Of a stretch of 64,000 nucleotides of DNA, positions 37,498 through 46,512 are shown piece by piece. The translations under genes and the position numbers were made by a program. The stretch is from Shewanella indica. Lineage in GTDB: Bacteria > Pseudomonadota > Gammaproteobacteria > Enterobacterales > Shewanellaceae. The stretch is taken from NCBI RefSeq assembly GCF_002836975.1, contig NZ_NIJK01000006.1, positions 45,206 to 109,205 of the forward strand, written 5' to 3'. Position 1 is the first letter of the stretch. Each line of letters starts with the position of its first letter. Under the pieces are notes generated by a model. It saw only the letters and a list, made by a program, of their open reading frames with translations. It made no database searches and had not been told where the DNA came from.

Positions 37498-39666
37498 TCA
37501 GAAACGGTAGTCCAGGGTGACGCTGAAGTTACGCGGCGCGCCGTACTGGTATTGGTCATAGAAGCCGAGCTGGCTGTAATAACTCTTGTCGAGCGCGTTA
37601 TCCAGATTGGCCCTCAGGCTCAATTGTTCATTGAACTTGTATCTCGCCATCAACTTCACCAGGGCGTAGCTGCCTTGTTCCACTTCAACCTTTTTTCCGT
37701 CCGGTTTTGAGACTTGGCTATAGATGCGGCTCTGCCAGTTGACCCCGGCACCCAGCTGCAATCCGTGAAGCCAGCCATCGAACTCATAAGTGGTAAAGAG
37801 CTTGAGTTGCCGCTCCGGGTTGGTGGTGTTGATCTTTTGGCCTTGGGGGTTTTCGGTATCAAACTGGGTGTAGCCCAAGTAAAGATCCCAGTTGTCATTG
37901 ATGGAGCCGTTGACCTCAAACTCGAAACCCCGGGTCTTGGTGCCGTCGACACTGAGATAAATAGGATTAGTGCTGTTGGGCAGGTTTTCGCCGGTTCGCT
38001 CACCAACATTGTCCTGACGGATCTCAAAGGCGGCCAGTGACAAGTCCAGCGCCTCATCGAACAGGCTGGCCTTGATCCCGGCCTCATAGTTGCTGCCCTT
38101 GATGGGGTCCAGGTAACGGCCATCGGCCTGAACCTTATTTTGCGGAGTAAAAATGTCCGTGTAGTTGGCATACAGGGCATATTCGTCGCTCAGGGCATAG
38201 GTCAGTCCCAGGTAGCCGGTGAACTCACCATCGACCTTATAGTCGTGTTTGGCACCAAAGTTATCCTGATCAGTCTCCCAGTTATCCAGGCGGCCACCGA
38301 GTACCATGGACAGGGCATCGGTCAGCTCAAGTTGGGAAGCGACATAGACAGATTGTTGCTTGGTTTCACCCCAGGAGCCGTAGAGCACCTTATCGCTCCA
38401 TTGCGGCTTTGGGTAATCAAAGCCGGGTTGGCGGAAGTCTCCCAAAGGTGGCCTGGCGCCGAGTGCGCCATAGTAGGGGTTGGCAAAATCCTGTTTTTGT
38501 TGATTGGCACCGGCCACCAGTTGATGGTTGCGGCCAAAGGCATTGAAGTTGCCGGACAGCTTGAGATCAAAGGTGTGCTGAGTGCGACTGCCGTCGATAA
38601 AGGCCAAAGAGCCGGGGACCATGCCTTCATTGGTGACGGGATCCGGATTTTTCATGGGCCAGAGTACATCAAACTCCAGGCTGTTGTCGCCATAGATATA
38701 GCTGCCTTTAAGGGTCCAGTCTGAACTGAAATGATGCTCCAGAGTCACAAAGCTGTTGAGCGCATCTGTCTTGGCGGAGGCCCAACTGGGGGCGGTGGAT
38801 ACATGGCGGTCGTAATTGGTGCGGTTACCGTCACTGTCAAACAGCGGCAAGCCGCCGGACATGGTGCCTTCCGGCCTGGTATGCTGGAAATCACTGCCCA
38901 GGGTCAGCAGAGTATTGGCTCCTAAATCAGCCTCCAGGATGCCATACAGGGTTTGCCGCTGCTGCTCATATCTGTGTTGCCAGTTCTCCCTGTCCTGATA
39001 GGCCAGCACCACCCGGCCACGGATGCTGGCATCCTGATTGAGGCCACCGGAGAGATCGACCACACCGCGCAGCATATCCCAGGAGCCGCTGCTCAGGCTG
39101 ACGCTGCCTTGAAACTCGGCAGTGGGCCGTTTTCGCACCAAATTGATGGCGGCGGAAGGGCTACCGGCACCCAGCATCAAGCCGGTGGCACCGCGTACCA
39201 CTTCGATGCGTTCGTAAAGGGCGCTGTCCATCAGGTTGTCGCCATAGTTGAAACGGGTGTCATAGGTGGTTGCCACACCATCATAGAGAATGCTGCTGAC
39301 CGAGATCCCGCGGGCGCTGATGGAGTATCTGTCGTTGTCCGAAGGGCGGGCGTTGATCCCGGCGACACTGGTCATGACATCAATGACAGAGTTGAGCTGC
39401 TGATCTTCAATGGCCTTGGCGGTGACGGCTGTGACAGACTGCGGCGTTTCGAGAAACGACAGCTTCATGCCGGTGGCCGTGCTCATGTCGCTCGCCTTGT
39501 AGCTTGCGGTTTTGTCTTTGGCACCGACGATTGTCAGTACCTCCATCTCTTTCTCATGGGCCTCACTCTTGTCGGCGGCGAACGCCGGGGCGCTCAATAG
39601 CACAGAGCAGAGAAGGGCGATGGGAGTCGGTTTGAAGCCATTAAGGGTTTGCATATTAATATCCAT
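37498..39666 (-). CDS. TonB-dependent siderophore receptor
   Basis: 722 residues. A signal peptide ends near SAPAFAADKS, a plug domain follows (TPQSVTAVTAKAIEDQQLNS, ERIEVVRGATGLMLGAGSPS), then a 22-strand-type barrel ending in the aromatic NFSVTLDYRF. It belongs to the FhuE/FoxA-like siderophore receptor class. It is 22 bp downstream of the siderophore synthetase gene, so it probably takes up the product made here. The start could also be Met5. Confidence 0.93.
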   Translation of the reverse strand: MDINMQTLNGFKPTPIALLCSVLLSAPAFAADKSEAHEKEMEVLTIVGAKDKTASYKASDMSTATGMKLSFLETPQSVTAVTAKAIEDQQLNSVIDVMTSVAGINARPSDNDRYSISARGISVSSILYDGVATTYDTRFNYGDNLMDSALYERIEVVRGATGLMLGAGSPSAAINLVRKRPTAEFQGSVSLSSGSWDMLRGVVDLSGGLNQDASIRGRVVLAYQDRENWQHRYEQQRQTLYGILEADLGANTLLTLGSDFQHTRPEGTMSGGLPLFDSDGNRTNYDRHVSTAPSWASAKTDALNSFVTLEHHFSSDWTLKGSYIYGDNSLEFDVLWPMKNPDPVTNEGMVPGSLAFIDGSRTQHTFDLKLSGNFNAFGRNHQLVAGANQQKQDFANPYYGALGARPPLGDFRQPGFDYPKPQWSDKVLYGSWGETKQQSVYVASQLELTDALSMVLGGRLDNWETDQDNFGAKHDYKVDGEFTGYLGLTYALSDEYALYANYTDIFTPQNKVQADGRYLDPIKGSNYEAGIKASLFDEALDLSLAAFEIRQDNVGERTGENLPNSTNPIYLSVDGTKTRGFEFEVNGSINDNWDLYLGYTQFDTENPQGQKINTTNPERQLKLFTTYEFDGWLHGLQLGAGVNWQSRIYSQVSKPDGKKVEVEQGSYALVKLMARYKFNEQLSLRANLDNALDKSYYSQLGFYDQYQYGAPRNFSVTLDYRF

Positions 39667-39688
39667 TTCCTGTTACTTCCTGGAAGGG

Positions 39689-41581
39689 TTATAAGGCCGG
39701 GTCTGCAAGACGCTCGGTCTGGGTTGATGTAATGCCAAAGCTGTGGCTGGCGGCAAAGGGGTGCAGCGGATTGTCGATATCGCCGGCAAAGCGCAGGTTC
39801 TTCTCCCTGTCTTCGAGATCTATCATCTGCTGGTTGTTATTGAGTTGGATCCGGTTCAGGCAGGTACGGACAAAGGTCGGCTGGAACAGATCGTAGCGGC
39901 GATACTTATCGGCAAACTGGGGGTGGGAGGCCTGATAATCACGTACCTTTCCAGCCACCAGAGCCCAGAATCCCTGTTCACTCAGGCTGGTGTGGCTATC
40001 GAGCAGCGGCGCCATAAAGCGGAAGATACAGTCGAAAATATCCAGCAGTATGTAGTTGAGTTTCATCTCCTCTTCGAGTGAGACCGCCAGTTGCGCCACT
40101 CGTCCCGGCAGCGGCGCACTGCCGTTGAGAATTGCGACTTCTTCGCCTATGTCCTTCATCAATATGGTGACAGGCACCTTGTCATCCAGCACCAGAATAA
40201 GGTTCTCGCCATGGGGCATAAACACCAGATCGTAGGCAAAGAAGGCGTGCAGCAAGGGGGTAAGGTAGAGATCCAGCAGCCGGCTCATCCAGTCGTGGGC
40301 GCTCAGGGGGGATGCTTTAATAAGCGCCGCCAGCAGGCTCTGCTGCTGGCTATCCTGGTGCAGCAGCGCCGCCAGGGTCATCAGTTGCTGGCCGGGTTTT
40401 ACCAAAGGCTCGCCCTGGAAGCTCAGAGCATAAGGGCTTTCACGCCACAGTGCCGAGAGCATCTTCTTGTAGGGGGTGTCTTTCTCCAGAGCCTGCTCAT
40501 AATACCTGTGGTGATAGCCTATGGCAGCGATTTCCCTGAGCAGCACAAATCTTTGCTTGGCAAAGAAAGGGTCGCTGTCGATAAGCTCGGCGACAAAGGC
40601 GTTGATCTCCGGGGTGCGGCTCATGTAGTAGGGCGATAAACCCCGCATAAAGCCCATATTGAGAATCGACAGCGCCGTCTTCACGTAACAGCGCTTGGGT
40701 TGGCTGAGGTTGAAGAAGGTGCGGATGGATTGCTGCACCTGATATTTATCATGGCCTTGTCCCAGGTAAATGAGGCGATCGCGGGCCAGATCGGCGGCAA
40801 ATATGCGGCTGATCTTTTCGCGCCACTGCCATGGATGAACGGGCATCAGAAAATAATCGTCCGGTTTTTTGCCCTGTTGCCGTATTTTCTGCTCAAATCT
40901 GAGCAGCAAGGCATCGCCTAACTCCTCTTGCAGCAGTTGGCGATAGTCGAGCCCAGCTATCAACGCCAGGCTGGTATGTTCACTGCTGACCGCCAGCCAC
41001 TCGAGTTGCAGCGGTTGGCCGCTCTCCGGCGTAAAGACACGCCAGTCATCGACATCAAAACCTATGCGGCCATTGTTGGCGACAAACACAGGGTGGCCTT
41101 CGGTCATGGCCGCTTCTATCTGTTGATAGTCGCAATCCACCAGCTCCTGCACCGGCTTTGCCTGCCAAAGGAGTTTGAAGGCCTTGCTGTAGAGGGTGCT
41201 GGTGATCTCTTCAAGATAGGTGGGCAGCAGTGTATCGCTTATGCCGAGCCTCTCCTTGAGGGCGATGATAAGCAGCATGGCGTCCGGCTGTTGCAGCTCG
41301 CCATCTTTGAAACACTCGATGGAGTCCGGCGCTATCTGCAGCTGATCCAGCTGATAACGGCGGCCGCTGAAGCGGTAGCAGAGCTGACCATCCCGGGTAT
41401 CCAGCTTGAGCTGCCAACAGGCCTCTTGCTCTGCTTCTGCTGGCAACAACAGCTCTGGCGCTATTAGCTTTTCATGACTGAATTCACTGAGAATTTTCGC
41501 CAGCAGATGGCGGCTTGCCTGGTTCCAGATGGCAGGCGTCAGATGGCTGAGACGGGGCTGTTCGATAATGGATGCTGTCAT
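39689..41581 (-). CDS. avbD: NIS siderophore synthetase (IucA/IucC family), AvbD/PubC-like
   Basis: 630 residues. IucA/IucC features are visible: [30 protein letters not shown] split by a short gap, and [18 protein letters not shown] with [11 protein letters not shown]. These ATP-dependent synthetases join and cyclise N-hydroxy-succinyl-diamines, giving putrebactin, bisucaberin or avaroferrin. The start at 41581 gives an ATGA overlap with the acyltransferase; the frame is open to 41629. The symbol rests on the four-gene order and is an orthology inference. Confidence 0.85.
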   Translation of the reverse strand: MTASIIEQPRLSHLTPAIWNQASRHLLAKILSEFSHEKLIAPELLLPAEAEQEACWQLKLDTRDGQLCYRFSGRRYQLDQLQIAPDSIECFKDGELQQPDAMLLIIALKERLGISDTLLPTYLEEITSTLYSKAFKLLWQAKPVQELVDCDYQQIEAAMTEGHPVFVANNGRIGFDVDDWRVFTPESGQPLQLEWLAVSSEHTSLALIAGLDYRQLLQEELGDALLLRFEQKIRQQGKKPDDYFLMPVHPWQWREKISRIFAADLARDRLIYLGQGHDKYQVQQSIRTFFNLSQPKRCYVKTALSILNMGFMRGLSPYYMSRTPEINAFVAELIDSDPFFAKQRFVLLREIAAIGYHHRYYEQALEKDTPYKKMLSALWRESPYALSFQGEPLVKPGQQLMTLAALLHQDSQQQSLLAALIKASPLSAHDWMSRLLDLYLTPLLHAFFAYDLVFMPHGENLILVLDDKVPVTILMKDIGEEVAILNGSAPLPGRVAQLAVSLEEEMKLNYILLDIFDCIFRFMAPLLDSHTSLSEQGFWALVAGKVRDYQASHPQFADKYRRYDLFQPTFVRTCLNRIQLNNNQQMIDLEDREKNLRFAGDIDNPLHPFAASHSFGITSTQTERLADPAL

Positions 41582-42195
41582 TGTGTGGCTCCTGTTGCCA
41601 GTGCGGCACTGAACCCAGGCAGGGTGCAAAAACCCAGCATGGCTTGTTTGTTTTCCAGTTGAATGGCGTGGCTGTAACAGATGCCTACCGCACGGTTCAG
41701 CGGGTGTATCTTGTGGTTGTTGATATCCGGCTCTACCACCAGGCGGGCAAAGCCCAGATGCTGCAGTATCAGAGACGCCACAGCTGTGATGGCCTGGCGG
41801 CTGAAACCGCGCTGCGGCTTAGTGGGAGGAGCCAGCAGCAAATGCATGCCGCAATCGCCGTGTTGGCAGTCAAAGTGTTGGCCCACTTTATCAAAGCGGG
41901 GATCGTACAGCTCGGTATAGAGCACAGGCTCAGCGCCGCGATAGGCCATCAGGCCAAACTTATCTGCAGCGGGGGCGAGCTCAACGCGGCGCTCGGTGGG
42001 CGTCAAGGATTGCATGCCCCAGAAGGCGGCATAGTCGCGGCCGAGCCAGTCGCTCAGGGTGTCAAAGTGCTCGCTTTCCTGATAGGCGCAAAAATCAAAG
42101 TCGTTGATCTTGAGGCGCTTGCCCGGCGCAAAGCCGTATCTGGCGCTGAAGCCGGCTGTGTCGGCAGCCGGATTGATTGCTGTTTGAGAGGTCAT
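41578..42195 (-). CDS. avbC: Siderophore N-acyltransferase (GNAT), AvbC/PubB-like
   Basis: 205 residues of the RhbD/IucB-type acyltransferase family. Recognisable segments are [19 protein letters not shown] (acyl-CoA site) and [20 protein letters not shown]. It would transfer a succinyl group to the N-hydroxylated diamine before assembly by the synthetase. The chosen ATG overlaps the monooxygenase stop by one base (TGATG), favouring coupled translation; the longer open frame to 42381 is a shadow. Confidence 0.85.
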   Translation of the reverse strand: MTSQTAINPAADTAGFSARYGFAPGKRLKINDFDFCAYQESEHFDTLSDWLGRDYAAFWGMQSLTPTERRVELAPAADKFGLMAYRGAEPVLYTELYDPRFDKVGQHFDCQHGDCGMHLLLAPPTKPQRGFSRQAITAVASLILQHLGFARLVVEPDINNHKIHPLNRAVGICYSHAIQLENKQAMLGFCTLPGFSAALATGATQ

Positions 42196-43540
42196 CAGCT
42201 GGCCTCCCGCTGCAATGCGTGATTGCTGCTGTGCCGGTGTTTGGGTGCACTGGCGTCTTGCTTGGGAATACCAAAGCTCTGGAAGGCAATTTGCTGCTCT
42301 ATCTCGTACGGTGCTTGGCCCAGGATCTGCCGCAATATGGTGGCGTTGCGATAGCAGCCCATTCCCAGATCCGGCGAACACAGCCCGTGGGTGTGCAGCC
42401 CCAGGTTCTGAACAAAAATTCGCCCGGCCTTGTCTATGTGATAATGACGCTGGACATCGGGATCGCCCTTTTGATCGAACAGCAGCTGCGAGTGGAGCGG
42501 CTCGAGAAAGTCCGGCAGTCGGTAGCAGTAGCCCGTGGCCAGCACCAGTGCCGAACTGGTCAGTTCGAACTCCTGTTCAAGCTCCGTATGTTTGCAACCC
42601 AGCAGCAGTTGCTGTCCGTCGCTGTGAACGCTTTGCAGTGCCGTGTTGGTCAGCAGCTGTACATCAAAGTCACAGTGCAGGCGTTTTTGGTAAAGCAGAT
42701 CATAGATGCTGTTGATCAGATCGGCGTTGATCCCCTTATAGAGGCTCTTCTGTGAGCCGATAAGCTCTCGGCGCTGCACCTCGGGCAGGGCGTGGAAATA
42801 GTCGATATATTCTGGCGAGGTCATCTCCAGTGTCAGCTTGGTGTACTCAAGCGGGAAGAATCTTGGTGAGCGGGTGAGCCAGCGCAGGCGATAACCGTAT
42901 TTGTCGATATCCAGCAGCAGATCTTCGAAGATCTCTGCCGCGCTCTGGCCACTGCCGACTATGGTGATGTCATTTTGGCTCTGCAGCGCCTGTTTACGGT
43001 GCAGATAGTTGGCCGAGTGCAGTACCCGCTTGTCGGCGCCGGGGCAGAAGTGGGGCATCCAGGGTTGGGTACCGGTTCCCAGCACCAGGTGGCGGGCGCG
43101 CAGGCTTAGCTCTTGGCCACTGACTCTGTCCTGCCCCTTGACCAGATAGGTGTCGGTTTCGGCATCGAAACTGACCCGGGTGACCTTGAAATTGAATTTA
43201 AGGTTACTCAGCTCGGCGCAGACCCATTGGCAGTAGCGATTATATTCCTGCCGCGGCAGGAAGAAGCTTTCGCGAATATAAAAGCTGTAGAGTCGGCCTG
43301 TCTGTTTGGCGAAGTTCAAATAGCTGTAGCGGCTGGTGGGATCGGCCATGGTCACCAGGTCCGACATAACAGGGTCTGCAATCTGGACGATTCCAGCAAC
43401 ATGCCGGGATGCCAGTCGAAACCGGCGCCGGCATCGACAAACAGGCACTCAAGACCGTCAAGCGGCTCGGCCAGGGCCGCCAGGCTCAGGTTAAAGGGGC
43501 CGATGCCTATACCCAGGATATCGTAAATTTTGGTTTGCAT
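42195..43540 (-). pseudogene. avbB: L-lysine/diamine N6-monooxygenase, frameshifted (AvbB/PubA-like)
   Basis: The two halves of one flavin monooxygenase lie in different frames. The N-terminal part (43540 down) has the FAD motif LGIGIGPFNLSLAAL and WHPGMLLESSRLQT, then runs to a stop about 60 residues in. The C-terminal part resumes as MSDLVTMADPTSRYSYLNF and continues with the NADPH motif ITIVGSGQSAAEIFED to 42195. Adding one C to the C-run at 43372-43374 restores a 448-residue protein of normal size. The ATG is preceded by GAGGAGG. The enzyme would N-hydroxylate cadaverine or putrescine. This could be a sequencing error, a phase switch or a true loss. Confidence 0.85.
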
Positions 43541-43550
43541 CAGTTCCTCC

Positions 43551-45119
43551 TCAGGCGCTGCAAAGCGCGCTGGTCTTGTAGTGACGGGCCTGCTCGCGAC
43601 CGATTTTGCAGATGTCGGTCAATACGGCTTCGATATCCTCGAGTCGGGTGTGAGGGTTGAGCAGGGTAAACTTGAGATATTGGCTGCCGGCCACCTTGGT
43701 CGCTGCAATCATGGCGCGGCCTTCGCGGGCCAGACGGGTGCGGATATGGCGATTGCATTCATCCAGTTCGGCGCTGCCGAGTGCCGGGTCGTTGAAGCGA
43801 AACACCAGGGTGGTCAGCGACGGGCGCTGCGCCGTCTGCAACTCGGGGAAACGGCTAAAGCTTTTATAAAGCTCGGCTGTGGTGGCAATCAGGGTGTCGA
43901 ACATCTCGCCTATGGCATCCGGCCCGGCGGCTCTCAGGCTCAGCCACAGCTTGAGGGCATCAAACCTGCGGGTGGTCTGCAGGCTCTTGTTGACCAGATC
44001 CGGTACTCCGGCCTGGGCCTGGGATTCAGGGTTGAGGTAATCGGCATGGTAGGTGAGGTAACCGAGCACGCCTTTGTCCTTGACCAACAGCGCCGAGCAG
44101 CACACGGGCTGGAAGAAGGACTTATGGAAATCCAGGCTAACTGAGTCGGCCAACTCTATGCCTTCGAGGCGTTGGCGTTGGGTAGGTGACAGCAACAAGG
44201 CGCCGCCGTAGGCTGCATCCACATGCAAATAACAGCCGAACTCGCGGCAAAGGGCAGCGATGGGCGCTATGGGATCTATGGTGCCAAAGTCAGTGGTTCC
44301 AGCGGTAGCGACCACGGCGATGGGGATCAGTCCTGCCGCTTTGAGCTGCCTGAGTTTGCCCGCCAGCGCCTTGGGATCCATGCGCCGATTGGCATCACAA
44401 CCGACACTCACTACCGCCTCGTGTCCCAACCCTAAAAGTGCGGCCGCTTTTTGGATGCTGAAATGGCTGAATTCAGAGCAGAGAATGCGGTAGCGGTGAG
44501 CATTGGTAGCCAGACCGGCCAGAACATTGCCTCTGTGACCCGGCTCAAGGCTGCCGGCTAACTCCCTGGCAAGCAGCAGCGCCATCAGGTTGGACTGGGT
44601 GCCGCCGGTAGTGAAGACACCGTCAGCAAATCCCTGATATCCCACGCGCTCGCAGGCCCAGTCGATAACCTTCTGTTCAATCAGAGTCCCGCCGGCGCTC
44701 TGATCCCAGGTTTCCACCGCAGTATTGATGGCTGAACTCAACAGCTCGGCCAACAAGGATGTGAGCATCACAGGGCAGTTGAGGTGGGCCAGATAATCCG
44801 GGTGTTGGAAATAGATGGCGTGGCTGAGATAGAGCTTGTCCAGTTCGGCCAGAACTTGCTTAATGTCCCCGAGGGGGCGGTTGAGATTGATATCGGAAAA
44901 TGCGCTTTGCAGCTCTTCGGGGCGAATGCCACTGCTGGGGCCATCCAGCCGTTCAAGGCGGTGTTTCAAGGTATCCATGCCCAGTTGCATCAAGCGGGAG
45001 TAGTGGTGTTCGGGTGCGATACCAAAGAGTTCAGTGTGGGGAGCGAACGGCAGATGGCCGGCGGCATCATAGCTCGGGTCATTGCTCGCCTGTTCAGGCT
45101 CCATGCTGGGGTGGGTCAC
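43551..45119 (-). CDS. avbA: PLP-dependent diamine-forming decarboxylase (lysine/ornithine), AvbA-like
   Basis: 522 residues of the group II (DDC-like) decarboxylase family. The PLP lysine is in SLDFHKSFFQPVCCSALL, the cofactor aspartate in HVDAAYGGALLLS, and GVFTTGGTQSNLMALLLAR is a family signature. It would supply cadaverine or putrescine for the siderophore. The start is set by an excellent AAAGGAGG five bases before a GTG at 45119; the longer frame to 45164 has no such site. It is the first gene of the iron unit, 10 bp before the monooxygenase. Confidence 0.87.
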   Translation of the reverse strand: MTHPSMEPEQASNDPSYDAAGHLPFAPHTELFGIAPEHHYSRLMQLGMDTLKHRLERLDGPSSGIRPEELQSAFSDINLNRPLGDIKQVLAELDKLYLSHAIYFQHPDYLAHLNCPVMLTSLLAELLSSAINTAVETWDQSAGGTLIEQKVIDWACERVGYQGFADGVFTTGGTQSNLMALLLARELAGSLEPGHRGNVLAGLATNAHRYRILCSEFSHFSIQKAAALLGLGHEAVVSVGCDANRRMDPKALAGKLRQLKAAGLIPIAVVATAGTTDFGTIDPIAPIAALCREFGCYLHVDAAYGGALLLSPTQRQRLEGIELADSVSLDFHKSFFQPVCCSALLVKDKGVLGYLTYHADYLNPESQAQAGVPDLVNKSLQTTRRFDALKLWLSLRAAGPDAIGEMFDTLIATTAELYKSFSRFPELQTAQRPSLTTLVFRFNDPALGSAELDECNRHIRTRLAREGRAMIAATKVAGSQYLKFTLLNPHTRLEDIEAVLTDICKIGREQARHYKTSALCSA

Positions 45120-45134
45120 TTTTGCCTCCTTTGC

Positions 45135-45153
45135 GACTGACATGAGGTCAGTC
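45135..45153 (-). promoter_or_regulatory. Leader hairpin next to the avbA ribosome binding site
   Basis: GACTGAC-CATGAG-type loop-GTCAGTC forms a 7-bp stem ending two to three bases from the AAAGGAGG site. It could influence translation of the first siderophore gene. Confidence 0.35.
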
Positions 45154-45250
45154 ATCAATGACAAGTCACCCAGGGATAAGGAACTACTTCGGCCTTTCCC
45201 TGGGCCATTCCTTTTTTGCTGTCATCCTTTTCTTAACGACAGCGGCGACA

Positions 45251-45289
45251 AATTAGCACGCACCCAAATACAAATGCAAATGATTCTCA
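45251..45289 (-). promoter_or_regulatory. Promoter with overlapping Fur box for the siderophore unit
   Basis: On the reverse strand TTGCAT (-35, 45279-45274) and CTAATT (-10, 45256-45251) are 17 bp apart. The 15-mer TGCAAATGATTCTCA at 45275-45289 matches the TGATAATnATTATCA Fur box at 11 of 14 defined positions and covers the -35. Fur with iron should block this promoter. Confidence 0.75.
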
Positions 45290-45678
45290 CTTGATTTGTG
45301 TAAAGATGTAACCGCCTTGATTGGACCCCTGTATCAATCACAACAAATTGCTCAGATAAAGACTGAATAGAGAGTGGCGGAACTGACTGTGGTGGGATTG
45401 CCGGCGATTGAGTCAAGAGTGACGGAGTTGGCGCAATCGGCGGCGAGGCAAAGGGTGGAGTCCAAGGAAGGTGCGCACAAGTCCTATGTGTGCTCTTTGT
45501 CGGCTTACAGACCGGAATGCAAGAATTCCCTAATACAGCGGAGCAAGCTTGCGCAAATATCCTTCGAACCGGGCCGACTAAATTCCTCAACATAGGCATG
45601 AATGAAGAATTAACTCACTGCCATATAAGCACTAAACTGAGTATATTCATCACAAGAGGAATTTTTGAGGAGCAGGGG
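45290..45678. other. Intergenic region between the siderophore unit and the tetR gene
   Basis: About 390 bp with no gene I can support. It contains a segment (45464-45520) resembling one end of the inverted-repeat element found at 53630-53895. The tetR promoter and any self-operator must also lie here. Confidence 0.5.
45464..45520. repeat. Diverged partial copy of the 53.6-kb inverted-repeat element
   Basis: AAGGAAGGTG, then ACAAG, GTCGGCTTAC and ATGCAAG occur in the same order and spacing as in the left end of the element at 53630. Similarity fades after about 57 bp and no right end was found. Confidence 0.5.
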
Positions 45679-46512
45679 ATGAAAGCCACAGCCGGTCGTC
45701 CTAAAGGCCATTCGGGGGCCCGGGATGCTTTGATAGAAGCCGCGCGCAGTTGCTTTACCCTGAAGGGGTATGAGCGGGTTTCCACCCGAGAGTTGGCGCG
45801 CAAGGCGGGAGTGGATGCGGCGATGATCCGTTATTACTTCGGCTCCAAGGCAGGCCTGTTTGAGGCCATGGTCAGAGACACTATCGCCCCTGTACTGGAA
45901 GCCTTCAAACACTACAATAATGCCGCGCAAAGTCGTCAATCTGCCTCTGAGGGCTTTGCAAACAGCCCTGAGCTTGGTAATAACAGCCCTGAGCTTGGTA
46001 ACAATAGCCCTGAGCCGAGCAACAAAGGTTCTGAGCCGAGCAACAAAGGTTCTGAGCGGAGCAAGATGAGTCTTGATCCGAGCAAGAAAAGGCCTGAGCC
46101 AGGTTTTGGCGGGCCATTTGAGTTGATGCAGGTCTATTACCGCGCCATGGCTGCCAACCCGGCCTTGCCCGGGCTTATCATCCAGGTATTGAATCACAGA
46201 GAAGGCAGTGAAGCCTTCGATGCCCTTGCCAGCGTGTTCAGTGACATACTCAGCCGCTCGAGGCTGTGGATCCGCCAGCTTGGGCAAGATCAAGGCCTTA
46301 ATCCCAACCTGGACCCTACCTTGGCGCGGCTGAGTTTTGTCAGCCTGATGGTGTTTCCGCTGATCGCCCCGGCCCATCTGATGCGGGACTTCGGCGTCGA
46401 ATTGAACGAAACCTGGTTCAAACAGCTGGCAGAGCACAATGCCAAAGTCCTGCATCAAGGCTTATTGCGCCAGGATATTGCCGCCAACCCGGGCAGTGAG
46501 GAACCCCAATGA
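45679..46512 (+). CDS. TetR family regulator, CecR (YbiH)-like, with heptad-repeat insert
   Basis: 277 residues. The N-terminal DNA-binding domain is GARDALIEAARSCFTLKGYE followed by STRELARKAGVDAAMIRYYF. Between it and the ligand domain (FELMQVYYRAMAANPALPG onward) sits a run of seven 7-residue units of the type NSPELGN/KGSEPSN, encoded by 21-bp repeats. The downstream HlyD, ABC ATPase and permease genes match the ybiH-ybhGFSR order of E. coli, so it probably represses this operon. The start has GAGGAGCAGGGG upstream. The next gene overlaps by 4 bp. Confidence 0.85.
   Translation: MKATAGRPKGHSGARDALIEAARSCFTLKGYERVSTRELARKAGVDAAMIRYYFGSKAGLFEAMVRDTIAPVLEAFKHYNNAAQSRQSASEGFANSPELGNNSPELGNNSPEPSNKGSEPSNKGSERSKMSLDPSKKRPEPGFGGPFELMQVYYRAMAANPALPGLIIQVLNHREGSEAFDALASVFSDILSRSRLWIRQLGQDQGLNPNLDPTLARLSFVSLMVFPLIAPAHLMRDFGVELNETWFKQLAEHNAKVLHQGLLRQDIAANPGSEEPQ
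45961..46107 (+). repeat. 21-bp tandem repeats inside the TetR gene, seven units
   Basis: Seven successive 21-mers with decreasing similarity. The first two (45961-45981, 45982-46002) differ at one base, and units 4 and 5 differ at two. The frame is preserved throughout. Confidence 0.92.
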
